Positions 36,003-46,277 of a DNA stretch of 64,000 nucleotides are shown here, in pieces. This DNA comes from Thoreauomyces humboldtii. Taxonomy: Eukaryota; Chytridiomycota; Chytridiomycetes; Spizellomycetales; Powellomycetaceae. The position numbers and the translations under genes were made by a program. The number at the start of each line of letters is the position of its first letter. The first letter of the stretch is position 1. The stretch lies in NCBI GenBank assembly GCA_027596035.1, contig JADGJA010000021.1, positions 1-64,000 on the forward strand, read 5' to 3'. The notes beneath the pieces are model-generated. The model ran no database searches, was not told the origin of the DNA, and was given only the letters and a program-made list of their open reading frames with translations.

Positions 36003-36703
36003 TGACCGCTTCTTCAAACTGCGTACATCCAAGGAGATCCCGTCGGTATTCAGAGTTTAAAAGCTTTAAGCGGTTCCAGATAGGCGAGCAGACACGGAGA
36101 GATGCTAGAGATGTTACTCAGAACAAGGTGTCCATAACCGCTGTGAAGGAGCGAGGCCTGGTACGAAGGTGGTTATGGTGTGTGTCGCCTTGGCAGAAAG
36201 CACTGACCACCAAACCTCTGAGCAGTTCCCGAAATATCGCATGCGAATTTCTACACTTCGCCAAAAATCTCAGGATCACGCCAACTCCCGCGCGATTTTC
36301 GAGCGGCAACGTCTATCAAGAGTCAACTTGAGGAAGCATCAAGAGAGTTTACAAAAGCTTAAACGGGAGGCTTTCAATTGTCTGGAACGACAAATCTGCC
36401 GGGAGCAGATGGCGCTGGTTCACCGATATGCGTATCTGGAGTCCCTCCCGCCATCAGAAAGGACGCTGCTACTGCAGGCGGAACAGGAGGCTGTGTCGAA
36501 AGACCATGACTTTGAGGAACTCCACGATATGCTGGAAGGCGGCTGCACAATAGAAGAAGACTATGCGCCAATACTTATCTTCGAGCAATCTGGGTGGGAG
36601 GTAAGGGTAGCAGCGGATGTGCGCTCTGAAGGAATCTCTCGCCTGACTTGTCGTCCGGTCGCATCAGCATTCCAATCAATGGAGCATTGGCGACCTTTTT
36701 TGA
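36003..36703 (+). CDS. Hypothetical coiled-coil protein
   Basis: Unrecognised gene. The best supported part is 36200-36610: a charged helical segment (ANSRAIFERQRLSRVNLRKH, LQKLKREAFNCLERQICREQ) likely to form a coiled coil, then LPPSERTLLLQAEQEAVSKD and an acidic block DFEELHDMLEGGCTIEEDYA. A good GTAAGG..CATCAG intron after SGWE at 36600 gives a short final exon ending WSIGDLF with TGA at 36701-36703. The 5' part, from an ATG at 36003 (MTASSNCVHPRRSRRYSEF), is in another frame, so at least one intron near 36160-36210 is needed and I could not place it. Real gene likely, exact model uncertain, function unknown. Confidence 0.5.
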
Positions 36704-36933
36704 CCTGTTCCCGCTCATCAAGATATCATATTTAGACTCATTACGCGCGTGCACGCCGTATTTACAGCGCGCTCATAATTTTTGCTTCTATATTGCTGGT
36801 CAATAATGTACACTACTCAGATAACTAGGGAGGGTACGGTAATTAATTATCTTACGAACGTCGGAATGCTGAGACACCCCTTCCGTATGGAATCCCATAC
36901 GGCGTCGCAATTCTATTCCCTGCATAGCGCGAT

Positions 36934-36975
36934 CCATTGCTTTATCGGACTCAAGACCATTGCTTTATCGGACTC
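36934..36975 (+). repeat. 19-bp direct repeat at the sulfurtransferase 3' end
   Basis: The 19-bp word CCATTGCTTTATCGGACTC occurs at 36934-36952 and again at 36957-36975, 23 bp apart. The second copy lies in the last codons of the sulfurtransferase gene and the first just past its stop, so the 3' end appears to have been locally duplicated. Confidence 0.8.
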
Positions 36976-38402
36976 TTGCTCTTACTGGCCCACTCTGTCC
37001 AACTTCCATCATAGAGTTTCACTCCATCGCGTTTGCCGACGACGTGCAATGCCAGAAACAATGTCGCAGCCGTCACTCCACTGCCTGCACATGAAGCAGT
37101 ATAAGAATGAAGCCCTTTCTGATATCGTCTTATCCCAATCTTGGACTTACCACACATCGTTACTATCGGACGTCGCAGGTCCACGTTCTCCGCTATAAGT
37201 CTCCTCATGATGTCCTTTTTTGACAGCAGCGTCTTCGTGTCTGGATCTACCAAGTCACTGGCTGGTATGTTGATTGAAGCTGGGATGTGACCCGATGGGA
37301 TCGGACGAGGTTCGGGTGCAAAGCCGGCGAAGCGGTCTCTAGGTCGCGCGTCGATGACCGAGAAGTTCTTGGCATACATGATGTCCGTAACGTGCACCAG
37401 CATGTCCTGATAGTCGATAATCATATCTTCCTGCAATTCACTCCGGTATTCCGACGGCTGGGAATGCAATCTCATGAGTAGTGATGCAAAAGGCGGCGAA
37501 GCAAACGGAGAACCTACTAACCTTTGGACTTTGTGGGGTCGATGCTACTGGCCTGCCCTCTCCGACCCATTTTGGAAGGCCCCCATCCAATACTGACACG
37601 TTCTTGTGACCAAACGCCTGCCCAGCAAGATACTGCTTCAGTCATCCTTACTCACAGGAACACTTCCACGATCTGATCATCCCTCCTCCGACCTTGAACG
37701 TCCACCAAACCCGAGGAGCTGAGAAGATGCCTTGAGAATCATAGATGACTACGTGGTCATCCACATTAATGCCCAGAGCGCTTATATGCTCGTCGAACTC
37801 CTCTGCCGTAGGCAGCATGTGGGGCATAGTACTGAATCGATCTGAGACCTCGTCGAGGTCGAAGAATCGAGCACCCTTATACAATTCACCTCTCGTTAGA
37901 CTTGGAGTCAGGTACGCCTTCGCACTTCAGCTGAACTCCTTTCGTACCCGTATATGTCTCTGGGAGTACTCTTTCCTGGCGTTCTTGAGGGGTGCTGGTG
38001 GCTTCAAAGCCTGCTTTGGATCGAAAGCCCATTCGTCTTCCGCGCCCTTCGCCTTGCCAGCTTTCGGTTGAAGATACCATGTCGCATCAAGGACAACAAC
38101 ACGGTCCAAGTTGTCCTCCAACCAAGCGGTGGAAACCAAGCCTCCGGCTGCAGATGTTGGGAATGTCAGTGTTTACCCCGGTTGAACAAGGTCGAGGTTT
38201 CCAACGTACAACCCGCGACCGTTTTTTGCGGCGTCGCGACACCTTCCTCGGCAAATTCACCCGTAAGTGCCAAACGAGCAGGGCTGGTCGGAATGGTGAA
38301 GGACCGTGTTCCCGGCTGACGCTGAGACTTTAGGCTGCTACCAGTCAAGACGCCCAAAGATTGACAGGTGGCAGAGGGGGGCAGAACAGATCTTGCCGTC
38401 AT
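36951..38402 (-). CDS. 3-mercaptopyruvate/thiosulfate sulfurtransferase (rhodanese)
   Basis: Tandem-rhodanese sulfurtransferase (MPST/TUM1 family), moving sulfur from 3-mercaptopyruvate or thiosulfate to acceptors. The start at 38402 gives an Arg/Ser-rich leader (MTARSVLPPSATCQSLGVLT) with the look of a mitochondrial presequence; an in-frame ATG at 38456 is an alternative. The first, catalytically inactive rhodanese domain reads LVSTAWLEDNLDRVVVLDAT, FFDLDEVSDRFSTMPHMLP and DDHVVIYDSQGIFSAPRVWW. The second has FSVIDARPRDRFAGFAPEPR, SGHIPASINIPASDL and the active-site loop CGSGVTAA, whose Cys-Gly is split by a 63-nt intron. The end reads YDGSWTEWASK. The CGSGVT loop favours mercaptopyruvate specificity. 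Divergent from IFT140 with a 243-bp spacer. Confidence 0.9.
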
Positions 38403-38645
38403 GCGACAGACACGATTCCACAGATCCCTCCTCGAGAGCGGTGATACTAGAGACATGTCCTATTGCAGATTGCCGATAGGAAGCAGAGAGGTGAACGGAG
38501 AGAGACGAAGCTTTCAGGAATTGTTCATTAGGTGCTTAACGGCTGCGCCTCCCAGACGCGCTCTCTCTCACGCGTTGGGACATCCGGCGTCAACTGGCAT
38601 CGTTGTCGTGCTCAACGGAGGAAAAAGTACTAAGGAAGCTGGCCG

Positions 38646-41600
38646 ATGTGGTACGATCAGAATCTCGAAGGGGACTTCACGACGATAGCTCCGCACTCGG
38701 TCTTTCCTCTCATTGCGGCAGCTACCAAGGATGGGCGGGTGGAACTTTACGACGACGAAGGTAACAAGGCGGAAAAGGCCGACATTGCTCGAGTCCCAGG
38801 GGATGTCAGACTGAGATGGCACTGGACCAGAAAGCTGCTAGCTGTTAGCTGGGTCAATGGTACGTGAGTGGTTCGGAAATGCATCACTTCAGTCGTTAAA
38901 GTCGTTAAGTCAGCATTATGCCGTTTCAGGAATGGTCGCTGTTTGGTGCGACAACGAGAAGGTGCTCCGAGAAGGAAACGTGCATCAAGCGGCGTTGTCG
39001 GTGATGGAATGGAACCCAGCCGGCAACAGACTCGTTACGGGAGATGAAGACGGGGGCGTTGTGGTGTGGAAAGTGGACCACCGCGGCCGGCTGTCGGTTC
39101 TCTGTCAATACCGCCTCAGCAACAGAATCACCCATTGCTTGTTTCGAGGGCCAGACGAGCTAGAAATCAAGTGCGGTGTTGTTGCAGCTCTCGCACTGGA
39201 GCTCTACATGGCAGCTGACTGAACTGCAGACCACAGACATCCCCGCCGTTCTTTTTGGCAACCGCAGCTGGGTCGATCCATTATGCCGATGACATGGGTC
39301 ATTGCACGGAGTCTACACGAACCGACACCTCTATAGCAGCGTTACTTGTTCTAGAGCATAAGGACGTGGTCGTGGTAGTCACATCCAATCTTCTGCTGTA
39401 CCAGTTCGTGCTGACTCCGGATGGCAAGCTGACACAGGAATCTGAGGTGGGCTTCATTGGCAGCAAAGAGACTCCGAAACATTCACGCTTACTCGGCTCC
39501 CATTTTAGATGAAACTAAGCACAGCTGTAAAACGGGATTCGAAAGCCATCGACGCGATTTGGGCTGGTCCAGCAACTCTAGCCCTTTCAATCGGCGGTCA
39601 GCCCATCTGGATCTGGGACATCGAGAACGAGGAGAACTACGTCCTACCCATGACCGGAACCGAAAAGGCTCGCATCAACTGCATCGCGTTCTCCAACCAG
39701 AAAAACATGTTGGTCGCAGGGACGGATTCGGGACATGTAGTGATATGGAAAGGCCGGTTCGTGTTAGGGGAGGACGACGAGCGAGGAAGGACTCAAGTAT
39801 GGGAAATGCACAGCAAGACAAACGCCGGAGGAAATGTCGATGAGGTGGCATGGGGTGCACATAGCAGGCTGTTGACGGTCAGGAAGCGGAGCGCTTTCAA
39901 GATCCTCACAGAACAGGTTATGCACAAAAGGCTATGGGGAAGGAATGCTGCGATTCAAACCGAACAAAGTCGTATTGTAATCTATCCTGGTGGAAAGGTA
40001 AAGGACGCTAGCTGAGTCACTTTTCCGGTAGCTTCTGATGATTGCTTCCGTGCACCCAGGAATCCATATCTCGGGCTGTCGAACTCCGCATCAAAGGATT
40101 GGCTCTGTCCCGAAATCATTTCGCGGTCTGGAACGGCACAAGCGTCGAGATTCAGGAGTACTCTGACTGTAAGGACAATAGTGGCATGTATTGTCTTTCA
40201 ATCTGGTTCTGATATGGCTGTTTTGACACTTTCAGCCGGGCCAGCACGTAACCTGACATCCAGCAATACGTCTCTTGCGCCGCCGACGGACTCCCGCTTG
40301 GACTGGTTCTTGGCAGCGTGGAACGACAGTCCCGCTGATCAGCCCGTTTCCATAGCCGCATCTTCAATTTCGACGCAAGCAATGCACATTACGCTTGATG
40401 ATTCATATCTGTACATAGCTCTCGGAAATCGAGTGGATATGTGCAACCATCAGGGCATCGCAAAAGGAGTTGTCAGCTGGGCTAATGTAGAAGGAGACGT
40501 GGCAGGAGTGGAATGCATCGCGAACTGGCTTTGCATCACCACGAACAAAAATTACGTCAAGCTTATTGAGACTGGTACACCGTCGCCCAAGCAGTCTGCA
40601 TCCAAGCGGATAGATCGGTAGGTGACATACTATTGACGGCTAGCCCTCTTTCACCATGAATCTGAAAATAATGCGTATAGAAAACTGGATCTCCACTCTC
40701 TCATCACTGCTAAGCCCAATGCCAATGGCACAATGATCAGCTTCACCGCCAACATGCTGCTTCCCGGTGCGAGCCAACTCTGTCAAATCGATACTCGGAT
40801 TTATGTGTACGACGTCGAGCGGGATGCGACAATGTCACTAGATCTTGCCGCGTACGGAGGTGCACCCGTCGCTCATTGGTGGGATTGGGAAGACCCTCGC
40901 ATTCTCATATGTCAAACGGAGGGACAGAGGCGAGGGTCGGACGAGAAGGAAAGTCTTTCCGCTGACTCTTCACAGGTCTTGTCCTTCTTCGTCACATCGG
41001 CGCAAGGGATTACGGTCTACTCTTCACACGACCCTCCACCGGGAACAGAAATGCTGATTGGAGCTTATATGCCATTCCAGTACTACGTCAAAGTAGGTTG
41101 AGCGGAGATGAACTCAAAAAAGTATAAATGATCACTGATGCGTGCAAGCAGCGTGCTGTTCCAGATGAGCCGCAAGATTTGCTGGTCAGCATTCCTGCAA
41201 AGGACCTGGAGGGATTAGAAGACACCGACACTTCAACTTTGAAGTCCATGCTAGACTTCAGCTTTCATCTCGCCACCGGCAATATCAATGCCTCGCTGAA
41301 GGTGAGATTTCGGAGGCAGCTGTTTTAGCCCAGCAATTTCTATGTAACGCTAACTTCTTTGTTCCAGTCTCTCAAGCACGTCAAAAATCCCTCTACATGG
41401 ACCACCCTTGCCCGCCTCTGCATCAAAACTCGTCGTCCTGACATTGCAGCTCTCTGTTTCGCCAATATGGGCAACGCCCCTGCGGTTCGAGAGCTCGAGC
41501 GTGTCGCTGATCAAGGAGAAGACGTTGCCATCGCTGTCGGCGCCATGTTCTTGGGAATGGAGGCCGAAGTCGAGGAAGCCTGTCGACATTGTGGTCGCTG

Positions 41601-43610
41601 GGACTTCGTGAATCGTTTCTACCAAGCGAGGAACGATTGGGAAAAGGCACTGCAAATAGCTGCTACAAAGGACCGGATACATCTCAAGAGCACATTTTTT
41701 AATTTCGCGAGGTGGCTTGAGGAGATTGGTGATCAGAGTGGAGCCGTAGCCGCGTTCGAGAAAAGCGGATGTGAGAGTTTCGAGATTCCTCGACTGCTCT
41801 TGTCGAACAATGACGCGCAGGAACTCGAAAAGTACATCTCAAGCAATAGCAGCAAGGTAGCTGCAGCCACCATAACTTTTGTGGGTGCTAAGCTGACAAT
41901 GTTTATTTTCGAGCAGGCTCTCAAAAAGTGGTGGGCCCAGTACAGCGAATCCCATGCAGATCTTACGACAGCTATGCAGTACTACGAGGTGGCGGGTGAC
42001 ACTCTATCCGTTGCCCGGATATGCTGTCTGATCGGTGAAGAGGAGCGTGCAATCGATGTGGCCCAAAAGGCTGGCAGCAAGTCCGCATTATATCATATTG
42101 CACAGCATTATGAGGCTGCAAATAAGGTAAACCATGAAATTAAATACTTATCAAAGTGAACCTTGTATGCTAATGTTTGATTGTAGATAACGGAGGCGAT
42201 TGCTCTTTATACACAGTCCACACATCTACGGCCCGCCATTCGCCTGGCAAAGGAGAATAACCTCACCACCCACCTCACATCACTCGCTCTTCAGTCTTCC
42301 CCAGACTGCGTCCTCGACGTTGCGCGGTACTTTGAGGCTCGCGGGATGGGAGATCGTGCTGCAGTCTTATACCTAAAGGGTGGAGCAGTTGCGAAAGCCG
42401 TGGATATCGGGTTGACATTTGGAGATGTAGAAGACCTCGGTAAGTGCTTGGCGATACAAGTCCCTTAGCTAATGATGCTTATATCAATCCGATTACCAGT
42501 CAGAAACCTACCGCCAGATACCGATCCAGCAATATTGCAAAAACTTTCAGCGCACTACAAGGCTCAAAATAATCCGGCAGAGGCGCTTCATCTCCTACTG
42601 CTTGCAAAGAAGTTTGACGAGGTAAAATCTCCCCGCCTTCGACAGGCAGTTCTGAGAGCAGTGGTGACTAACAATTATGTGGTCGCTTCCCAGGCGCTGG
42701 CGCTGGTCGAGCTACACAACATCCCTCTCACTGAAGAGCTAATTGACGGGATTCCGTACTCCGACTCTCCCGAAGACAAGCAGCTACTGACGCAGATCGC
42801 CGACCTTTGCATGGTGCAGGAAAAATGGGCTCTCGCTTGCAAGAAGTACACCCAAGCCGGAGAGCGGCTGAAAGCCATGCAGGCACTCTTGAAGTCCGGT
42901 GAAACAGACAAGATTGTCTTCTTTGCCAATGTGTCTGGATCTAGAAATCGCCAGATCTACATACTCGCGTCCAACTACCTCCAGACCCTTGCATGGAGGA
43001 GCAACGCTAGCCACCTCAAGCATATCATCACTTTCTACACGAAAGCCAAAGCTTGGGAAAATCTCGCGAGCTTTTACGAGAGCTGTGCGGCCGTTGAAGT
43101 AGACGAGTTCCAAAATTACGAGAAAGCCTTAGGAGCCATGAAAGAGGCGGCAAAGGTTGTCGAGAAGATCAAAGACGGAAGCAAGCGGACGACCGTGTTG
43201 GACGCTCTTGACATCAAGATCTCCCTCATGTCGCAGTTCGTGCAAGCAAGGGAAACAGCCAAGACGGACACAATTGCGACGTTCCAGATCTGTGAAGGCT
43301 TGCTACAGACGCCGGACATTGATGTAAGAATAGCGTGCGATTTGGTCGGTCCGTCAATTCTAATCGTATCCTCTTATAGCAAACAATCCGACAGGGAGAC
43401 ATCTACGCGCTTCTAATCGAGTTGCATGTCGCAAACGGCTACTACCCACAAGCGCAAGACTTGTTAGCAAGAATGCAGGACTGTATACCAGGAATGAACG
43501 TCGGATACTACCTCGACGAAAGGATTGTTGATGCTTTGCGGGGAGGGGCCGGAGCAGCGCCGGGCAGCGAGGCCGGCGGAGTGGAGGAGGACATTCAAGT
43601 GGTGGAATGA
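38646..43610 (+). CDS. IFT140: Intraflagellar transport protein IFT140 (IFT-A)
   Basis: Core subunit of the IFT-A complex, which drives retrograde transport in cilia and flagella and imports membrane proteins. A multi-exon gene from the ATG at 38646 (MWYDQNLEGDFTTIAPHS) to TGA at 43608-43610, about 1,400 residues as in other IFT140s. The N-terminal half forms two WD40 propellers: LRWHWTRKLLAVSWVNG, LSVMEWNPAGNRLVTGDEDG, PIWIWDIENEENYVLPM, INCIAFSNQKNMLVAGTDSG. The C-terminal half is TPR-like: SLKHVKNPSTWTTLARLC, FYQARNDWEKALQIAATKDR, KKYTQAGERLKAMQALLKSG and NYEKALGAMKEAAKVVEK. These blocks are collinear with animal IFT140. The gene strongly argues that the organism builds a flagellum at some stage. 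No interruption seen. Confidence 0.95.
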
Positions 43611-44339
43611 TAAGTTCAGCCCGCCTGCCGTCGTGTTTCATGTTTCAATCATACTAGTTTTTCATACCACGGTGAACACGGTGAGCCGGAACGAATAACC
43701 CTGAGCACCAATATCGGGAATATGCGCTACTCGTTAGAGATTAACGAACGCAAGTATACGCGAGTCTGGCGAGCAGATATACAATGCATCTAAGTAGGGG
43801 AAACCTAAGCGAGGCACCAAACCCTTGTCTCTTCATAGAGTCTTTCGGAACGACGTTCAGCAATCGCAAATAGAGCACAAATGCGGTGACGACCAACCAA
43901 ACCCGTTCCCGACCCTCTCCTTTCCTCACTCTCGCTTTGTTGCCCTTGAGCTGCGGATATACCCCCCCCCCGTTCCCGCCTGGCTGCCCGCTCTCACTAC
44001 ATCAATTAATGAGTGCTCTCTGCTCGACGATACTTTCTCGGCGGGTAGACCTCAATTGCGCTGTCCAAAATGCGGACCTGTACATATCTGGATGAGAAGC
44101 TTTGACCTGGGGTACGTTCATTTCTGGATCTGTCGGGAGAGAAACACTCACGGGTTAAGATGCAATGAAGCTCACCTGTGAAGCTCACGGGAGAAAGAGA
44201 GAGCGCCGTTTGGTCAGACGCAAGAAGCTACCAGGATACCGGTAACGAACCGGGTACCCGGTACCGGTATACCGTAACTCAACTCTTTCCTCCCCACATT
44301 CTGCTAACCACCAACCTGCCACTTTAGCGCTCTTCCGAG
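43611..44339. other. Intergenic region upstream of POP4
   Basis: About 730 bp without a supported gene. It contains a C10 run near 43961 and, at 44239-44275, a dense cluster of palindromes made of TACCGGTA (44239-44246 and 44264-44271) and CCGGGTACCCGG (44252-44263), 65-100 bp before the POP4 start. Confidence 0.6.
44239..44275. promoter_or_regulatory. TACCGGTA / CCGGGTACCCGG palindrome cluster upstream of POP4
   Basis: Two copies of TACCGGTA flank the 12-bp perfect palindrome CCGGGTACCCGG, all within 37 bp and about 65 bp before the POP4 ATG. TACCGGTA also lies upstream of MIC60 (11385) and NAA30/AKTIP (58825). The dyad symmetry suggests a dimeric factor; the factor is unknown and the role is inferred. 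Confidence 0.5.
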
Positions 44340-45355
44340 ATGCCGCCCAAGCGTAAGGTCCCTACTCCCGCGCCCTCAGGGCAGAGTTATGCTCAGGACA
44401 GCAAGAAACGGAAAGTAGACGAGCAGCGAGGAGGTACTAGTGCAGCTTCATAGCCCAACGAGTCTATGTTTTCCGCGCCTCACCCTTCTCTCGGTCTCCC
44501 CCAGCTCCGTCTCAAAATGCAAACCCAGAAGTCGCTGGCCCACTTTACGACGCTCTCCCAGTCGGCATTCTGACCGACTCGTCCCTCTCTGCCACTGTAA
44601 GGGAGCAATTTCGGGCCTTCAGTGAATTCCCCACTCACTCATTGTGACCTCCAGCTCCCAGACATGGATCCAAACAAGGCGTTTGTGCCAGGATTTGTCC
44701 ATTCCATTCTTGATCAAAAGAGCAATGCTTCCCACAATTACGATACCAAGGTCAAGAACCGTGTGATTTTCATCGACAACCCGCCAGCCCCCGATGCCCT
44801 TCGAGCGGAGCGAAAAGAGAAGCGAGACAAACAGAAGCAAAAACGAAAGGGCAAACTCATGAGCTCAAAGGAACGGCGGGAAAGCGGCGTATGGGACGTG
44901 CCAAAGGAGTCTTTCAAGTTTGCAGCGTTCGAACCGCTTCACAAACTGTGGAAAGGGTATATGGGCGAGCTGCTCGACAGCATGAGCCCAAGTCACGACG
45001 TGCTCGGAAAGCTCCTCAAAGCTGACTATCACGGCGCGCATTTCACGGTCGTCAAGGCCAAGTGTCCTTCCTTTATTGGGCTGTCGGGCATCGTCATCAA
45101 GGAAACCGAGCTCATGTTCTATCTCGTTACCCGCAAGAATCAAATGAAAAGTAAGAAAAGAAAAGCAGCAGAACTTGAAGACTTTGCAAACTTACTGCCC
45201 CTCCTATCTTTCTCAAAGTGATAACAAAGAAAAATGCGGTTTTCACGTTCGAAACTAACGGCCAGCTCTTCACCTTGTTTGGCAATCAGTTCCAAACTCG
45301 CGCGGGAGAGCGGGTTGCGAAGAAGTACAAAGACAAGGCCACCGTGGACCTTTAG
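44340..45355 (+). CDS. POP4: RNase P/MRP protein subunit POP4 (Rpp29)
   Basis: Rpp29/Pop4 subunit shared by RNase P and RNase MRP, acting in tRNA 5' and pre-rRNA processing in the nucleus and nucleolus. Four exons (44340-44433, 44505-44596, 44655-45150, 45219-45355) give 272 residues. A lysine-rich N-terminus with two nuclear-signal-like motifs (PPKRKVP, KKRKVDE) precedes a basic stretch (RDKQKQKRKGKL). The Sm-like core then reads LLKADYHGAHFTVVKAKCPS, FIGLSGIVIKETELMFYLVT and AVFTFETNGQLFTLFGNQFQ, ending AKKYKDKATVDL. All are hallmark positions of the family. The core and length agree with fungal and animal Rpp29. Directly followed by a pseudogene fragment. Confidence 0.94.
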
Positions 45356-45757
45356 TCTTCGTTTCGGTTAACGTCCGGGCGGAGTCGACTCGTCCGTCTA
45401 GGCTCACCTCCTCCTCGCCCAAAACTACAACGTCACGGGCGTCGTCTTCATGTCCAACCGGGACTCGACCGACGAACTGGGTGCAGGCGCATCAGCCTGT
45501 CCCTCCACCCACGACTGGATCGACGTCCAACGCGTGTGCAAGCACCTCGACATCCCCTGCGTCCGCGTCGACCACTCGAGGGAGTACTGTTTCCACGTGT
45601 TCGAAGGCTTCCTGGACGACCTGAGACACGGAAGGACCCCAAGCCGGACGTTGGATGCAACAGGGAGATCAAGTTCGGAAGGTTCTTTGAGCGCTTCGTG
45701 GACGGTGTCGATCAGAGAGTGAGAAAGGCGGACTACATCGCGACGGGTCACTAACGC
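45356..45757 (+). pseudogene. Fragment of mitochondrial tRNA 2-thiouridylase MTU1/MnmA
   Basis: Broken N-terminal third of the MnmA/Mtu1 enzyme that thiolates U34 of mitochondrial tRNAs. The PP-loop GGVDSSV is readable at 45378-45398 but is followed at once by an in-frame TAG (45399-45401), after which the same frame continues AHLLLAQNYNVTGVVFMSNR. Then come THDWIDVQRVCKHLDIPCVR and EYCFHVFEGFLDDLRHGRTP. At about 45640 the frame slips by one and goes on as PDVGCNREIKFGRFFERFVD and ADYIATGH, then TAA at 45752-45754 where the family has ATGHYA. The remaining two thirds, including the second catalytic cysteine, are absent; only a blurred trace (GDQTI, around 45795) may remain. There is no room for a start between the POP4 stop and the PP-loop. 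Not functional as it stands. Confidence 0.8.
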
Positions 45758-46277
45758 TCCAAGCCAAGCAGTGTGCGACGCCGAGGAACAGGAGCTGCCC
45801 GGGGACCAGACCATTGTAAATAAAAGCAATCAGAACCCCATCCTCTTTTGGTTGATCAAGATTATCACATGAGTCTTGCTTCTGGCGGCAGAAAACGTTG
45901 AATTGCGATGGATAGCTATTGACCCTGAACTTCCCGCGATTTGAGTTTCTTCCATGTTTGCGCCGTTTCATGACGGTAGATGCAAACAAAGTGCTACGGG
46001 ATGCTCCCTCCTCTGCTCCCAGCGATAGCACTGTGATGTGGTCTCGATAGTTGACTACCTAGTGTCGCTGATATTTAGTTGACTACCTGGCGATATGGGA
46101 TGTTGACTCTGTTGAGCGGCACTGCGGCCAGGCCCTCGTAAGCCGTTTCGACAGCATCTTTGTCTTGTCAGTGTCAGTTTGAGGCTTTGAGGCTTTGAGG
46201 TATGCCTCTAGTAGGGTGCATGTACTCTTCTTGTCACTTCGATTTCACGGCGACTTTTGATCTTGCGCCTGTCCACT
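45758..46277. other. Intergenic between MTU1 remnant and CNG channel
   Basis: About 520 bp. It contains two copies of TAGTTGACTACCT (46048-46060 and 46077-46089) and a short tandem run of GAGGCTTT at 46181-46200. No gene supported. The channel promoter is presumably here. Confidence 0.5.

Noticed and set aside
43825..44181. 118-codon open frame with CxxC-like cysteines upstream of POP4
   Set aside because: Low complexity, no second zinc-binding pair in proper spacing, and no splice continuation.
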